Positions 51,002 to 52,909 of a stretch of 64,000 nucleotides of DNA are shown in pieces. Positions within the stretch are counted from its first letter, which is position 1. The number at the start of each line of letters is the position of its first letter. Source of the stretch: Tethya wilhelma. Its lineage: Eukaryota; Porifera; Demospongiae; Tethyida; Tethyidae. The notes beneath the pieces are model-generated. The model did no database searches and had not been told where the DNA came from. It worked only from the letters and a program-made list of their open reading frames with translations. Location of the stretch: contig CAXIPT010000007.1 of assembly GCA_964030475.1 (NCBI GenBank), forward strand, positions 2,052,848 through 2,116,847. Reading direction: 5' to 3'. The position numbers and the translations under genes are program-made.

Positions 51002-52625
51002 GTGTGTGTGTGTGTGTGCGTGTGTGTGTGTGTGGCCTACTTCAGAGCCTCTCCCTTCTCCTGTTTCATCTCGAAGAAGAAGGCCATCTTGAACTGATGG
51101 CGTATGGAGAGCAGATGAAGTGCCTAGCCTCGAACCAGGCTCTCTCCCGCTAATTTTTTCTGCACGCGAATTATCATCCGCGTGCAAAGGGAGGGAGCCT
51201 GGAAGATTTTAATCATGTGCACGTCGTGGTTGGACATGGTTAGGGCGTTGCGGTCAAAGTCGCCCACGCTTGCCCTTTGATCCAGTTTGTTGCCGCTCAA
51301 AGTCAACGAGAAGCTGTCCTTTTCCATCGTGAAGCTTCAAATCTATATCTACTTGGATTTATACTAACCTGACTCAGTGAGAGAGTCTGTAGTTTCCACA
51401 GACTTGCAGTAAGTCGCCATTTTGTACGAAGAATAGTGGTAGCAAAACCGTTCAAAACGGCAAAAGTTTGTCAACTTTCTTTTTCTCCAGGGTAGTAGTT
51501 AATGCTAACAGCACAGAGCACAGTCTATCTCTTTAGTTTCTTCGACACAACTGTTGATTCACGAGTGAAAAGACAGCTTCTCGTCCACTCCAAGCGTTAA
51601 AAATGGATCAAAGCGCAAGCGTGGGCGACTTTGACCACAACGCCCTAACCACGTCCAACCACGACCTGCACATGATTAAAATCTTCCAGGCTCTCTCCCT
51701 CCTTTGCATGCGGATGATAATTCGCGTGCAGAAAAAATTAGCGGGAGAGAGCCTGGTTTGAGGCTATGAAGTGCCTGCTTGTTGGTGATCATATCCTAAT
51801 GAGAAACAAACCACAACACGTTGAAATACACAACCACAACAATTATCATGCACTGTGTGTGCGCTGCATATAATTAGCATACCTTATGAGCTTTAGTGGT
51901 GTGCACTCTGTTCCTGTAGTACACATTGGCTTTCTTGTAGAGCGCTTCTTCGATCCTGGAAAAGAAAAAAAGATGACTTTGACAAAAAATATTTATTTAC
52001 GTAATGTATACATATACAAAGAATGCACATAAAGAAAAAATAAGAAGTACATTAGACCATTTGAATTTAGATATGCTCTACAGAAAGAGACTATAAATGT
52101 CTTGATTTTTTGGCACCATACACCATTGTCTGGCTATACCTGGTGATGAAGCCTTGAGGCCTCTGTGTGAAAGGCAGCACAAAGAGATTGAGCGTTGGTA
52201 GCTCACACGCGGCACACAACATGGAGGCCTTTTCACTGTGACCAGCTGCAGCATCGTCGGCGGGCACCGGCGGCCCTTTCTGGAGAAGAACCATGACTAA
52301 TTCAGTAGCTCTGTTCTCCAGAGCCGACCGAATGACTCTGATTTTCGAGGCACACTCTGTCTGTCTTTTCTCCCATTGAGGATCATCCCAGTCCAGGTCA
52401 AAGAAGAAGACAACCAGAGCTGGAAGCTCCTCTGTGTGCTTCTGTAGCCAAGAGGTCTTTAGAATCCCCACTGGTAAGTAGTCTTCATAGTTAGTACGCT
52501 GTGTGTCAGTGCAAACGAGACATAAAGATGGTGTGCTTTATTTAGAATTTTTGTGTAGCTACAGAACAGGACAATTTTTCTTTAGTCAGAACTACTTACG
52601 TTTTGACAACACTTTGGGTAGAGTG
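7001..52625 (-). CDS. TRAPPC11: TRAPPC11 (TRAPP complex subunit 11, foie gras), spanning more than 45 kb
   Basis: Twenty coding exons, in transcript order: 52625-52600 (tentative), 52498-52140, 51955-51883, 51795-51041 (interrupted), 50769-50536, 50265-49962, 20243-20110, 19530-19385, 18903-18842, 18780-18660, 18288-18158, 18030-17917, 17775-17636, 17370-17198, 16890-16691, 16201-16136, 15915-15742, 13062-12841, 8218-8085, 7195-7001. Codon phases agree at every join except 15742/13062, where one small exon is missing. About 1,035 residues are recovered against about 1,130 in human TRAPPC11; the first roughly 75 residues were not found. Order follows the family: foie-gras domain first, then the C-terminal gryzun-type beta domains. 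The protein is a TRAPP III subunit acting in ER-to-Golgi transport and autophagy. Its introns host an NLR gene, transposons and a serine protease array. Confidence 0.93.
7467..8038. mobile_element. MITE-like element with taccgtata/tatacggta ends
   Basis: Starts taccgtataaag and ends ctatacggta. Both ends are followed inward by TTTTGG-C-AA stretches in inverted orientation. It lies in the last TRAPPC11 intron. Internal similarity between the arms is only partial, so the boundaries are approximate. Confidence 0.45.
8085..8218 (-). CDS. TRAPPC11: TRAPPC11 exon, [12 protein letters not shown] segment
   Basis: 134-nt exon joined in phase to the exons at 12841 and 7195. It encodes [20 protein letters not shown] and [11 protein letters not shown], which match the penultimate segment of TRAPPC11 proteins (human: SDAFMFSGLKQ). 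Confidence 0.93.
8909..8965. repeat. Short perfect-stem hairpin
   Basis: Inverted arms ggctacaccccttttt-type and ggggtgtagccc, bordered by caattg on both sides, lie about 300 bp upstream of the NLR start. It could be a tiny MITE or an RNA hairpin. Confidence 0.6.
9261..11948 (+). CDS. NLR-type receptor (death-fold, NACHT, LRR)
   Basis: Single open frame of 895 residues from ATG 9261; an upstream TTG extension without ATG exists, and an upstream exon is possible. Residues about 20-100 look like a death-fold domain ([18 protein letters not shown]). A NACHT NTPase follows: Walker [10 protein letters not shown] at residues 197-205 and Walker [11 protein letters not shown] at 269-278, then the AARPE segment. 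The C-terminal third contains leucine-rich repeats (for example [27 protein letters not shown]). Such proteins sense microbial or danger signals in the cytosol and oligomerise through the NACHT domain. A large sponge NLR repertoire is established. The gene lies wholly within a TRAPPC11 intron on the opposite strand and has no break. Confidence 0.92.
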   Translation: MAANIIKAIPSQLLGFKVSDKHIGLLGFQMKEWEEYAPVLGLKQSDIDTIREDHKSVVVQAQKSLIRWKEIEAFKATNHNLIVVFCSVERQDLGEKLKRLLLHEPDDSNSERDILDNFQMYLKDCYDSFNHPSCTQWPFSVLQSYVDLSLFDVPKIDKSPSNPGNNEDNNSSKPIALDNLFLAGDPQAKRKVLLLEGVAGAGKTTLLWHSCKKWAAGELFNDVQLLIHLSLNDPDIASAKCLADIIPHSSKKMREAVAEAIGEKGGKGICFFFDACDEAPSALWDSFLYQFLEGKGRNALKKCSVVLAARPEINRKSLSQVLTARVRIEGFESSKLEAYLDLSLSSDQLIKKELAQTLKINPQLVGLCSLPLNAAILVHLYHFLKDNLPSTTTGLFKPLVLNLLLRYIQHTKKEHPEIKDFSALPEDILPKFNAVCKLAYSAFMNHTRIFSEQMLEMHNLRKTEDAMGFLKFHQQLTAFGSSYRFSFLHLSLQEFLAAVHIQNMSDHHQVQTVQRILQITPLSPVLPFYAGLTKLSNRATFNLLSKVTEVDLDPHSVMQTLSKSPTYASDRRRLFLALTNCIYETQLSTLIEEIPSIKFRIICLNELPLIPSDCLSLGFFMGNISNLFLMIAFCSISDIGLHTLVNQMKHSHFARKQTATNVIDISNNRFRKQTLPLLKDMLQILYEIKINHCWYCCPNKLLTTIIEGLQTYSNLCEIAMGSCNIGPSHIYHLIILILTAKNLERLLLDDNNIGSVMYLFSEALKISNLRGLSLARCQIDNSSLGYLSDTVSQHPHLTNLVVDKNNYNPTSVTRFLNQLLKRNTVLELLKLEFYTLNAEQVSLIDQINEKRMEKKRPHLTVTQNPWEFEVLKLQYLSDYHRSYRQNPQLHTREQN
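11949..12840. other. TRAPPC11 intron remainder, 3' flank of the NLR gene
   Basis: No gene seen. It contains a short poly-G run near 12340-12353 and otherwise unremarkable AT-rich sequence. Confidence 0.4.
12841..13062 (-). CDS. TRAPPC11: TRAPPC11 exon, [15 protein letters not shown] segment
   Basis: 222-nt exon with acceptor CTCACAG and donor GTGAGT. It matches the TRAPPC11 segment that in human reads GESASECFCLQ. Its 5' phase (two leading bases) does not fit the phase-0 end of the exon at 15742, so a short exon of length 3n+1 is missing between them, possibly within the transposon-rich intron. A pyrimidine minisatellite directly precedes the acceptor. Confidence 0.9.
13063..13275. repeat. 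Purine/pyrimidine minisatellite abutting a splice acceptor
   Basis: Tandem variants of gaggaggggagagggtgtgt repeat from the last intron base before the TRAPPC11 exon at 13062. On the transcribed strand this is an extended CCCTCTCCCC(T)-type pyrimidine tract ending in the real acceptor. Purine-strand G-richness makes triplex or G-quadruplex formation possible (inference). Confidence 0.85.
13423..14534. mobile_element. hAT-like non-autonomous element nested in an older transposon
   Basis: Terminal inverted repeats tagcgatttccaacc (13423) and ggttggaaatcgcta (ending 14534) are exact. Flanks carry a 7-8 bp duplication, cctgaaa(t), at 13416-13422 and 14535-14541. A TAGCG start and a duplication near 8 bp suit the hAT superfamily. 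No transposase frame inside, so it needs a helper. Confidence 0.85.
14535..15133 (-). pseudogene. Unrecognised transposon-type ORF, frameshifted
   Basis: A minus-strand frame starts at the ATG near 15095 (MEHCVEQAS, proline-rich) but meets a stop after about 47 residues. A second frame from 15000 continues for 150 residues to the hAT-like insertion. A plus-strand frame at 13303-13425 abuts the other side of the insertion. I do not recognise the protein. Its position inside a TRAPPC11 intron and its frameshift suggest a decaying mobile-element gene. Confidence 0.45.
15138..15565 (+). pseudogene. Coiled-coil fragment of a P-element/THAP9-like transposase gene
   Basis: A plus-strand frame ([10 protein letters not shown], then [14 protein letters not shown], then a helical stretch) runs to a frameshift near 15362 and resumes as [19 protein letters not shown] up to a possible GTAAGA donor near 15560. 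In sponge and cnidarian genomes this type of helical region, as I recall, precedes the transposase domain seen at 21003-22740. The shift shows that this copy is dead. Assignment rests on memory of such proteins and needs a search. Confidence 0.45.
15674..15720. repeat. (GT)n microsatellite next to a splice donor
   Basis: Pure GT repeat ending in an N at 15721, beginning about 20 bp beyond the donor of the TRAPPC11 exon at 15742. A second GT run at 15919-15951 lies just upstream of the same exon's acceptor. Confidence 0.95.
15742..20243 (-). CDS. TRAPPC11: TRAPPC11 exons, central block
   Basis: Eleven exons read continuously. The first begins [14 protein letters not shown] and continues into [12 protein letters not shown] and [13 protein letters not shown]. 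Later exons carry the beta-rich segments [26 protein letters not shown] and [11 protein letters not shown] typical of the gryzun half of TRAPPC11. Exon phases agree at each of the ten internal joins. Three exons (17775, 19530, 20243) are preceded in the transcript by long CT tracts that serve as, or abut, the polypyrimidine tract. Confidence 0.92.
16378..16505. mobile_element. Short inverted-repeat element in a TRAPPC11 intron
   Basis: gtgagtgtcaatt (about 16384) and aattgacactcgc (about 16482) are inverted copies, with matching outer gacac/gtcat and ggtac borders. No coding capacity; probably a small MITE. Confidence 0.55.
17782..17831. repeat. (GA)n tract serving as polypyrimidine tract
   Basis: On the TRAPPC11 transcript this reads (CT)25 followed by caataag and the exon at 17775, so the microsatellite occupies the place of the polypyrimidine tract. 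Confidence 0.95.
18046..18171. repeat. 66-bp tandem duplication copying a splice donor
   Basis: The end of the TRAPPC11 exon 18288-18158, its GTAATG donor and the adjoining intron (18140-18171) are repeated at 18073-18104, with the flanking taaggattacatcat also duplicated. The downstream copy is a decoy donor. Confidence 0.85.
18401..18575. mobile_element. MITE with gctagaaatttt termini
   Basis: gctagaaattttcgaggaa (18401) is inverted as cttgaaaatttctagc (ending 18575), both leading into AAATTT-rich arms. It sits in a TRAPPC11 intron. The outer tatacggc resembles the borders of the 7467-8038 element. Confidence 0.65.
19534..19583. repeat. (GA)n tract at a TRAPPC11 acceptor
   Basis: A pure GA repeat begins three bases beyond the first base of the exon at 19530; in the transcript it is a CT tract running straight into the acceptor CAG. 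Confidence 0.95.
20259..20434. repeat. (GA)n, 68-N assembly gap, (GT)n
   Basis: GA repeat at 20259-20333, unsequenced Ns 20334-20401, then GT repeat 20402-20434. It adjoins the acceptor of the TRAPPC11 exon 20243-20110, so the 3' edge of the giant intron includes an assembly gap of unknown true length. Confidence 0.97.
20660..20721. repeat. (GT)n microsatellite
   Basis: Pure GT repeat of about 60 bp in the giant TRAPPC11 intron. Confidence 0.95.
20749..20840 (-). other. Possible zinc-finger exon fragment
   Basis: On the minus strand a short frame reads [21 protein letters not shown], a C-x2-C, 12 residues, H-x4-H pattern suited to zinc binding. There is no start or flanking exon I can identify. 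It could be a transposon fragment or chance. Confidence 0.25.
21003..22740 (+). pseudogene. Degenerate P-element/THAP9-like transposase
   Basis: Several exons read in order: [29 protein letters not shown] (21157 on); [55 protein letters not shown]. The order DE-K-Q, GF, D-G-A, (C)xxHxxKN and the terminal G-S-D/A-x-V-E/F-S segment match the RNase H-like core of P-element and THAP9-type transposases, which cut and join DNA. A TGA interrupts the frame near 21307, where tryptophan is expected, and frameshifts occur near 21400 and 22605. A microsatellite at 22258-22305 follows one donor. The copy is inactive. The two halves of such a gene (here and 15138-15565) are separated by TRAPPC11 exons, so they come from different insertions. 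Confidence 0.75.
22771..22818. repeat. Palindromic attttcagggtgtacaatac repeat
   Basis: attttcagggtgtacaatac is followed by its inverse and then repeated directly, just beyond the transposase remnant. It may be the terminal repeat of that element. Confidence 0.6.
22870..23622 (-). CDS. Unrecognised 250-residue ORF
   Basis: Intact minus-strand frame. I prefer ATG 23622 ([19 protein letters not shown]), since the frame's first ATG at 23676 adds only a poorly conserved-looking lead of 18 residues. The N-terminus is strongly basic, like a nuclear localisation or DNA-binding tail; the rest is predicted largely helical with several cysteines and no known motif. It lies about 130 bp from the end of the P-like transposase remnant on the opposite strand and near a large inverted-repeat element, so it may be a transposon accessory gene. 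It is the only intact reading frame in this transposon-rich stretch. Confidence 0.5.
   Translation of the reverse strand: MPKRKKPLVFTAKRRKELACDLEKKDYADVVDSALSVLQSGLHMRLYPEREKFVSAICGERIRSRLTLLVMEMIMEYIELYRSCMIGKKYLIFEQRWFKHIEQYFSGTNTRYYCLWRDVVERGCKAGVSLSIKEQRIVVSTLAYNVHDLMVEHVKHFKHGDNMLKIAKTEFSNNITASRFFELFEACLPAASSSIDNSELRKKLCLEFTLNVYHTRVNDFFSARREVELEKSGKVVQWSCRTRIAIYIKG
23970..26194. mobile_element. 2.2-kb terminal-inverted-repeat element without coding capacity
   Basis: aactgacttatccggcacct at 23970 is inverted as aggtgccgaataagtcagtt ending at 26194. The arms continue inward for over 100 bp (cacccttttgggacttaga with its inverse near 26075, and ccttttcctaagaatt with its inverse). No substantial reading frame inside. 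The right end overlaps the start of the DIRS-type repeats. Confidence 0.75.
26192..27091. repeat. Direct repeats downstream of the recombinase (R1 26192-26478, R2 26805-27091)
   Basis: Two nearly identical 287-bp direct repeats starting tttaacatc-tgtcgtccat are separated by about 325 bp and lie just past the recombinase end of the retrotransposon. The arrangement resembles the B1-A2-B2 part of Ngaro-type split direct repeats. I did not find the matching A1 at the other end. Confidence 0.8.
26192..29250 (-). mobile_element. Decayed DIRS/Ngaro-type tyrosine-recombinase retrotransposon
   Basis: On the minus strand: reverse transcriptase with the catalytic box [10 protein letters not shown] (about 28430) preceded by [17 protein letters not shown]; RNase H-like region to about 27750; then a recombinase piece ([17 protein letters not shown]) and the active-site region [16 protein letters not shown] with a tyrosine in [10 protein letters not shown] (27309-27506). 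RT plus tyrosine recombinase defines the DIRS group, which integrates without an integrase. Frames are broken and part of the recombinase is missing, so it is dead. Bounds are approximate. Confidence 0.85.
29251..30047. other. Intronic sequence between retrotransposon and exon copy
   Basis: No credible gene seen. It includes the possible 5' border of the retrotransposon and ends at a single N (30048), a likely assembly join. Confidence 0.4.
30049..30560 (+). pseudogene. Copy of the last exon of the unrecognised gene at 52910-54106
   Basis: An open frame of 137 residues (from [20 protein letters not shown] to CKKRKK, stop 30469) is about 90% identical by eye to the 53679-54106 exon, and the 3' flank is also conserved. 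The two upstream exons are absent, so it is a segmental copy of the 3' part. The frame is unbroken, which suggests recent origin or retained use. An N directly precedes it. Confidence 0.75.
30805..30985. mobile_element. Foldback element in the giant intron
   Basis: atcataaaaggtgagcaaac (about 30811) is inverted at about 30960-30985, with further inverted matches (cctata, gagtgag/ctcactc) inside. No coding capacity. Confidence 0.6.
31000..32677. promoter_or_regulatory. 5' flank of protease gene 1
   Basis: AT-rich flank. A block with gggcacaatacccgaggtct occurs twice (about 31156 and 32066). The last 250 bp before the start (aattcctcaaatgacaag through cagtcaggcttgcctt) are conserved upstream of all four proteases, so they probably include the promoter; no TATA box can be assigned with confidence. 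Confidence 0.5.
32678..33598 (+). CDS. Secreted S1-family serine protease 1
   Basis: Intronless gene of 306 residues from ATG 32678; the reading frame extends upstream, but the [10 protein letters not shown] start is shared by all paralogues. Signal peptide 1-26, a short cysteine-containing propeptide, then the activation site R50-IVGGH. Catalytic triad: His101 (LTAAHC), Asp152 (HGVDIALL), Ser246 (SDSGGP). Two cysteine pairs of the chymotrypsin fold are recognisable (around His101 and CMDMP...LCVG). Unusually, the residue before the catalytic DS is Ser rather than Gly (chymotrypsin position 193, oxyanion hole), position 189 is Thr, and Cys191 is absent, so trypsin-like specificity is unlikely. 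It lies on the opposite strand inside the giant TRAPPC11 intron and is the first of a tandem array. Confidence 0.93.
   Translation: MAINEFCGSLQCFWMLLLIVTCSANAGSQDQTKSCLKDHDCSGSEDVNTRIVGGHIANALQYPSYVSIRVKIKIYEESGYEDFNGCGGVLVADRWVLTAAHCKPYFPVGDPSDYVYGTGEVGVHLDNKGEFSKRIKTLKYFIYPQYFYHGVDIALLYLAEGATQYGAEVMDLYRDPKPIGREVTLVGLGLTGPGSTIIRNLHYFNSVVAKDIHCMDMPIISDRYNPEHDLCVGKEDVEQTAGASDSGGPLYIKNKRTGRKEVVGIVAGFVSTTESEFSKKYTRFAMVSYVADWICKTIDEFENELE
34305..34600 (+). pseudogene. Truncated copy of the unrecognised gene's 3' end
   Basis: Only the last 40 or so codons (from AACACTCTTGTTATCGCC to the lysine-rich end) and the 3' flank remain. It occupies the same position relative to protease 2 that the copy at 30049 has to protease 1, marking a duplicated unit. 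Confidence 0.75.
35096..35228. repeat. Perfect 36-bp inverted repeat upstream of protease 2
   Basis: accaaggtcattactcataa... (35096-35131) is inverted exactly at 35193-35228 around a 61-bp loop. The arm at 35193 corresponds to single-copy sequence upstream of protease 1, so the left arm is an inverted duplication of it. Confidence 0.85.
35506..36435 (+). CDS. Secreted S1-family serine protease 2
   Basis: 309 residues, intronless, same layout as protease 1: signal peptide, activation at [20 protein letters not shown] and TDSGGP. Position 193 is Thr and 189 is Thr. It is the most divergent of the four intact copies: it has an NDS insertion near the Asp loop and replaces the cysteine of the final helix (ADWVCKTI in others) by tyrosine, which removes a potential disulfide, and it lacks the FENELE tail. 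It could have a different substrate or stability. Secreted proteases of this type act in digestion, matrix turnover or immune cascades; nothing here decides which. Confidence 0.92.
   Translation: MAINEFCGSLQCFWMLLLIVTCSTNAGSQDQTKSCLKDHDCSGSEDVNTRIVGGHIADALKYPSYVSIRVKIKIYEESGYEDFNGCGGVLVADRWVLTAAHCKGYFPAGDPSDYIYGTGEVGVHLDNEGEFSKRIKTQSYFIYPPNDSYFYHGVDIALLYLAEGATQYGAEVMDLYRGSKPIGREVTLVGLGLTGPESTFERYLRCFNSVVAKDIHCMDMSIVDGSYNPEHDLCVGKEDVEQTSGPTDSGGPLYIRNKYTGRKEVVGVVKGQVSIGESDNQNEFSKKYTRFAMVSYVADWVYKTIDENE
36436..37104. other. 3' flank of protease 2
   Basis: AT-rich sequence conserved with the 3' flanks of the other proteases (for example gaaacacattagc, tttttgtc-tttaat). No gene seen. Confidence 0.4.
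37105..37560 (-). pseudogene. Degenerate copy of the coiled-coil exon of the protease-death gene
   Basis: Minus-strand sequence matches exon 5 of the gene at 54607-58899 (coiled-coil heptads and the SFADICLAYQS and FATLKG segments) with stops and shifts. It lies downstream of protease 2. Confidence 0.75.
37579..37770. repeat. Two (AC)n microsatellites with an N
   Basis: AC repeats at 37579-37640 and 37703-37770, with an N at 37702 marking a probable assembly join. Confidence 0.95.
37888..38299. mobile_element. piggyBac-like MITE flanked by TTAA
   Basis: Termini gagggtccgatacccaaag and ctttgggtatcagaccccc are near-perfect inverted repeats, and both ends are bordered by TTAA (37884-37887 and 38300-38303), the piggyBac target duplication. 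Further inverted matches inside (gaattttcaatggta). No transposase. Confidence 0.85.
38800..39680. repeat. Four diverged tandem copies of a protease-upstream module
   Basis: Units of about 210-240 bp start actagctctgtaagttcctc at 38800, 39014, 39251 and 39460 and end gtgattc-ttttgtggtg. The same sequence occurs once before protease 1. The last copy leads into the protease 3 start region, so the array is an amplified promoter-proximal segment. Confidence 0.8.
39820..40749 (+). CDS. Secreted S1-family serine protease 3
   Basis: 309 residues, intronless. Signal peptide, R-IVGGH activation site, [14 protein letters not shown] and SDSGGP are all present. Residue 193 is Ser and 189 is Thr, as in protease 1. 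Compared with proteases 1 and 2 it has an extra SASDDV stretch in the surface loop after the histidine region, shared with protease 4. It is preceded by the four-fold upstream array and followed by the 2,124-bp tandem duplication. Codon use and length match its paralogues and nothing suggests loss of function. Confidence 0.93.
   Translation: MAINEFCGSLQCFWMLLLIVCSANARSQEQTKSCLKEHDCSGSEDVNTRIVGGHIANALQYPSYVSIRVKIKIYEESGYEDFNGCGGVLVADRWVLTAAHCKGYFPAGDPSASDDVYIYGTGEVGVHLDNKGEFSKRIKTLKYFIFPQYFYHGVDIALLYLAEGATQYGAEIMDLYREPKPIGREVTLVGLGLTGPGSTIVRNLHYFNSVVAKDIHCMAMPIISDSYNPEHDLCVGKEDVEQTAGISDSGGPLYIQNKRTGRKEVVGIVGGFVSTAESEFSKKYTRFAMVSYVADWVCKTIDEFENELE
40844..45091. repeat. Perfect tandem duplication of 2,124 bp
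   Basis: 40844-42967 and 42968-45091 appear identical wherever I compared them line by line. The unit starts agatctagaaagtag in the 3' flank of protease 3 and ends inside a foldback element. No functional gene inside; the small reading frames are repeated exactly. Either very recent or an assembly duplication. Confidence 0.92.
44216..45187. mobile_element. 972-bp foldback element (complete copy; truncated copy at 42092-42967)
   Basis: gggtcatttcatgtgaatc at 44216 is inverted at the right end (45187), and matching blocks continue inward for several hundred bp (ccaaacttggtatgcatg, tgtggcttgatatctt, gttttgggatgactg, gttgtgggacaaaat). The whole element is nearly palindromic and non-coding. Confidence 0.8.
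45210..45480 (-). pseudogene. Second degenerate copy of the coiled-coil exon
   Basis: Minus-strand similarity to exon 5 of the protease-death gene ([13 protein letters not shown], then [10 protein letters not shown]), with deletions and frame loss, next to an AC repeat at 45480-45518. It lies between proteases 3 and 4. Confidence 0.75.
45681..46300. repeat. Three tandem copies of the protease-upstream module
   Basis: Units begin at 45681, 45862 and 46081 and correspond to the array upstream of protease 3. The last leads into the conserved start region of protease 4. Confidence 0.8.
46441..47382 (+). CDS. Secreted S1-family serine protease 4
   Basis: 313 residues, intronless. Same signal peptide, R-IVGGH activation site and triad ([20 protein letters not shown]), Ser at 193 and Thr at 189. 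The N-terminal two thirds are nearly identical to protease 3, while the region around [10 protein letters not shown] and [13 protein letters not shown] resembles protease 2. This mosaic suggests gene conversion or unequal crossing-over within the array. The ADWVCKTI cysteine and FENELE tail are present. Confidence 0.93.
   Translation: MAINKFCGSLQCFWMLLLIVCSANAGSQEQTKSCLKEHDCSGSEDVNTRIVGGHIANALQYPSYVSIRVKIKIYEESGYEDFNGCGGVLVADRWVLTAAHCKDYFPAGDPIASDDVYIYGTGEVGVHLDNKGEFSKRIKTLKYFIFPQYFYHGVDIALLYLAEGATQYGAEIMDLYREPKPIGREVTLVGLGLTGPGSTIVRNLHYFNSVVAKDIYCMDMPIITDSYNPEHELCVGKEDVEQTSGPSDSGGPLYIHNKRTGRKEVVGIVEGQVSTGESDNQKEFSKKYTRFAMVSYVADWVCKTIDEFENELE
47815..48215 (-). pseudogene. Degenerate copy of the death-fold exon
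   Basis: Minus-strand sequence matches the last exon of the gene at 54607-58899 and part of its preceding intron (acgtcctgtgatgtactatt, tataccaagttcattgcaaac), with indels and stops. It lies downstream of protease 4. Confidence 0.75.
48277..48535 (+). pseudogene. Fifth serine protease, C-terminal remnant
   Basis: Begins within [20 protein letters not shown], then a 4-nt insertion (atgc) falls within the codons for the catalytic DSGGP, shifting the frame. Downstream sequence still resembles the paralogues to the final codons and TGA. The N-terminal two thirds are missing. Confidence 0.85.
48887..49790 (-). pseudogene. CARD-like gene with associated helical domain, apparently frameshifted
   Basis: From ATG 49790, residues 1-85 (including [20 protein letters not shown] and [13 protein letters not shown]) look like a CARD-type death-fold domain. 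The frame then stops; a one-base shift near 49535 lets it continue as [15 protein letters not shown] second block, 49440-48887, begins with a cysteine cluster ([10 protein letters not shown]) and is helical ([14 protein letters not shown], then [14 protein letters not shown]), like the helical region found beside death-fold domains in some sponge and cnidarian proteins (recalled, not checked). Same strand as TRAPPC11, within its giant intron. It may be a broken gene or one with an intron I mis-set at about 49450-49535. Confidence 0.5.
49962..52625 (-). CDS. TRAPPC11: TRAPPC11 exons, N-terminal foie-gras block
   Basis: Recognisable family segments occur in order: [11 protein letters not shown], then [18 protein letters not shown] (52498-52140), [12 protein letters not shown] (51041 exon), [16 protein letters not shown] and FRKHIDL (50769-50536), then [20 protein letters not shown] and YYGQRPWR (50265-49962). 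All match the foie-gras region of animal TRAPPC11. The last exon ends in phase 0 with a clean GTGAGT donor and joins in frame to the exon at 20243, 29.7 kb away. The exon at 51795-51041 contains a 640-bp element plus one extra copy of its target site. The 26-nt exon at 52625-52600 (YPKC motif) is less certain. Confidence 0.92.
50962..51034. repeat. (GT)n microsatellite at a TRAPPC11 donor
   Basis: On the transcript, the donor GTAGGCC of the exon ending at 51041 is followed immediately by an AC repeat of about 70 nt. Confidence 0.95.
51126..51765. mobile_element. 640-bp inverted-repeat element inside a TRAPPC11 coding exon
   Basis: Arms of about 165 bp (51126-51288 and about 51603-51765) are inverted with a few mismatches around a unique centre. 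Both ends border atgaagtgcct (51115-51125 and 51766-51776), an 11-bp target duplication. Removing the element and one target copy restores the TRAPPC11 frame [20 protein letters not shown] exactly. No coding capacity; a long target duplication suits a MULE-type or foldback element. Confidence 0.9.
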
Positions 52626-52909
52626 CTAGTCACCTGGTTAGTCAAGGTGTGTGTGTAACTACATAGCTTCGTTCCCAGGCTCTCTCCTGCAAATGTTTAA
52701 ATAGGCATACATGCTTGGAGCCTGGGCATGAAGCTACCTTGGAATAAAGGTAGTAATTGGTTTGTGTGTTTATATGGGTGAGTGTGTTTATTTTTGTTTT
52801 TGTCCCTTTTTTTTTAAGGAATCCTCTTTTGAAAAGAATTTGTGGACACGCATTTGTTTGGCAATACTCGGAGGAGAATACTCTGTTGTGTATCATGTCT
52901 GCAAAATAG

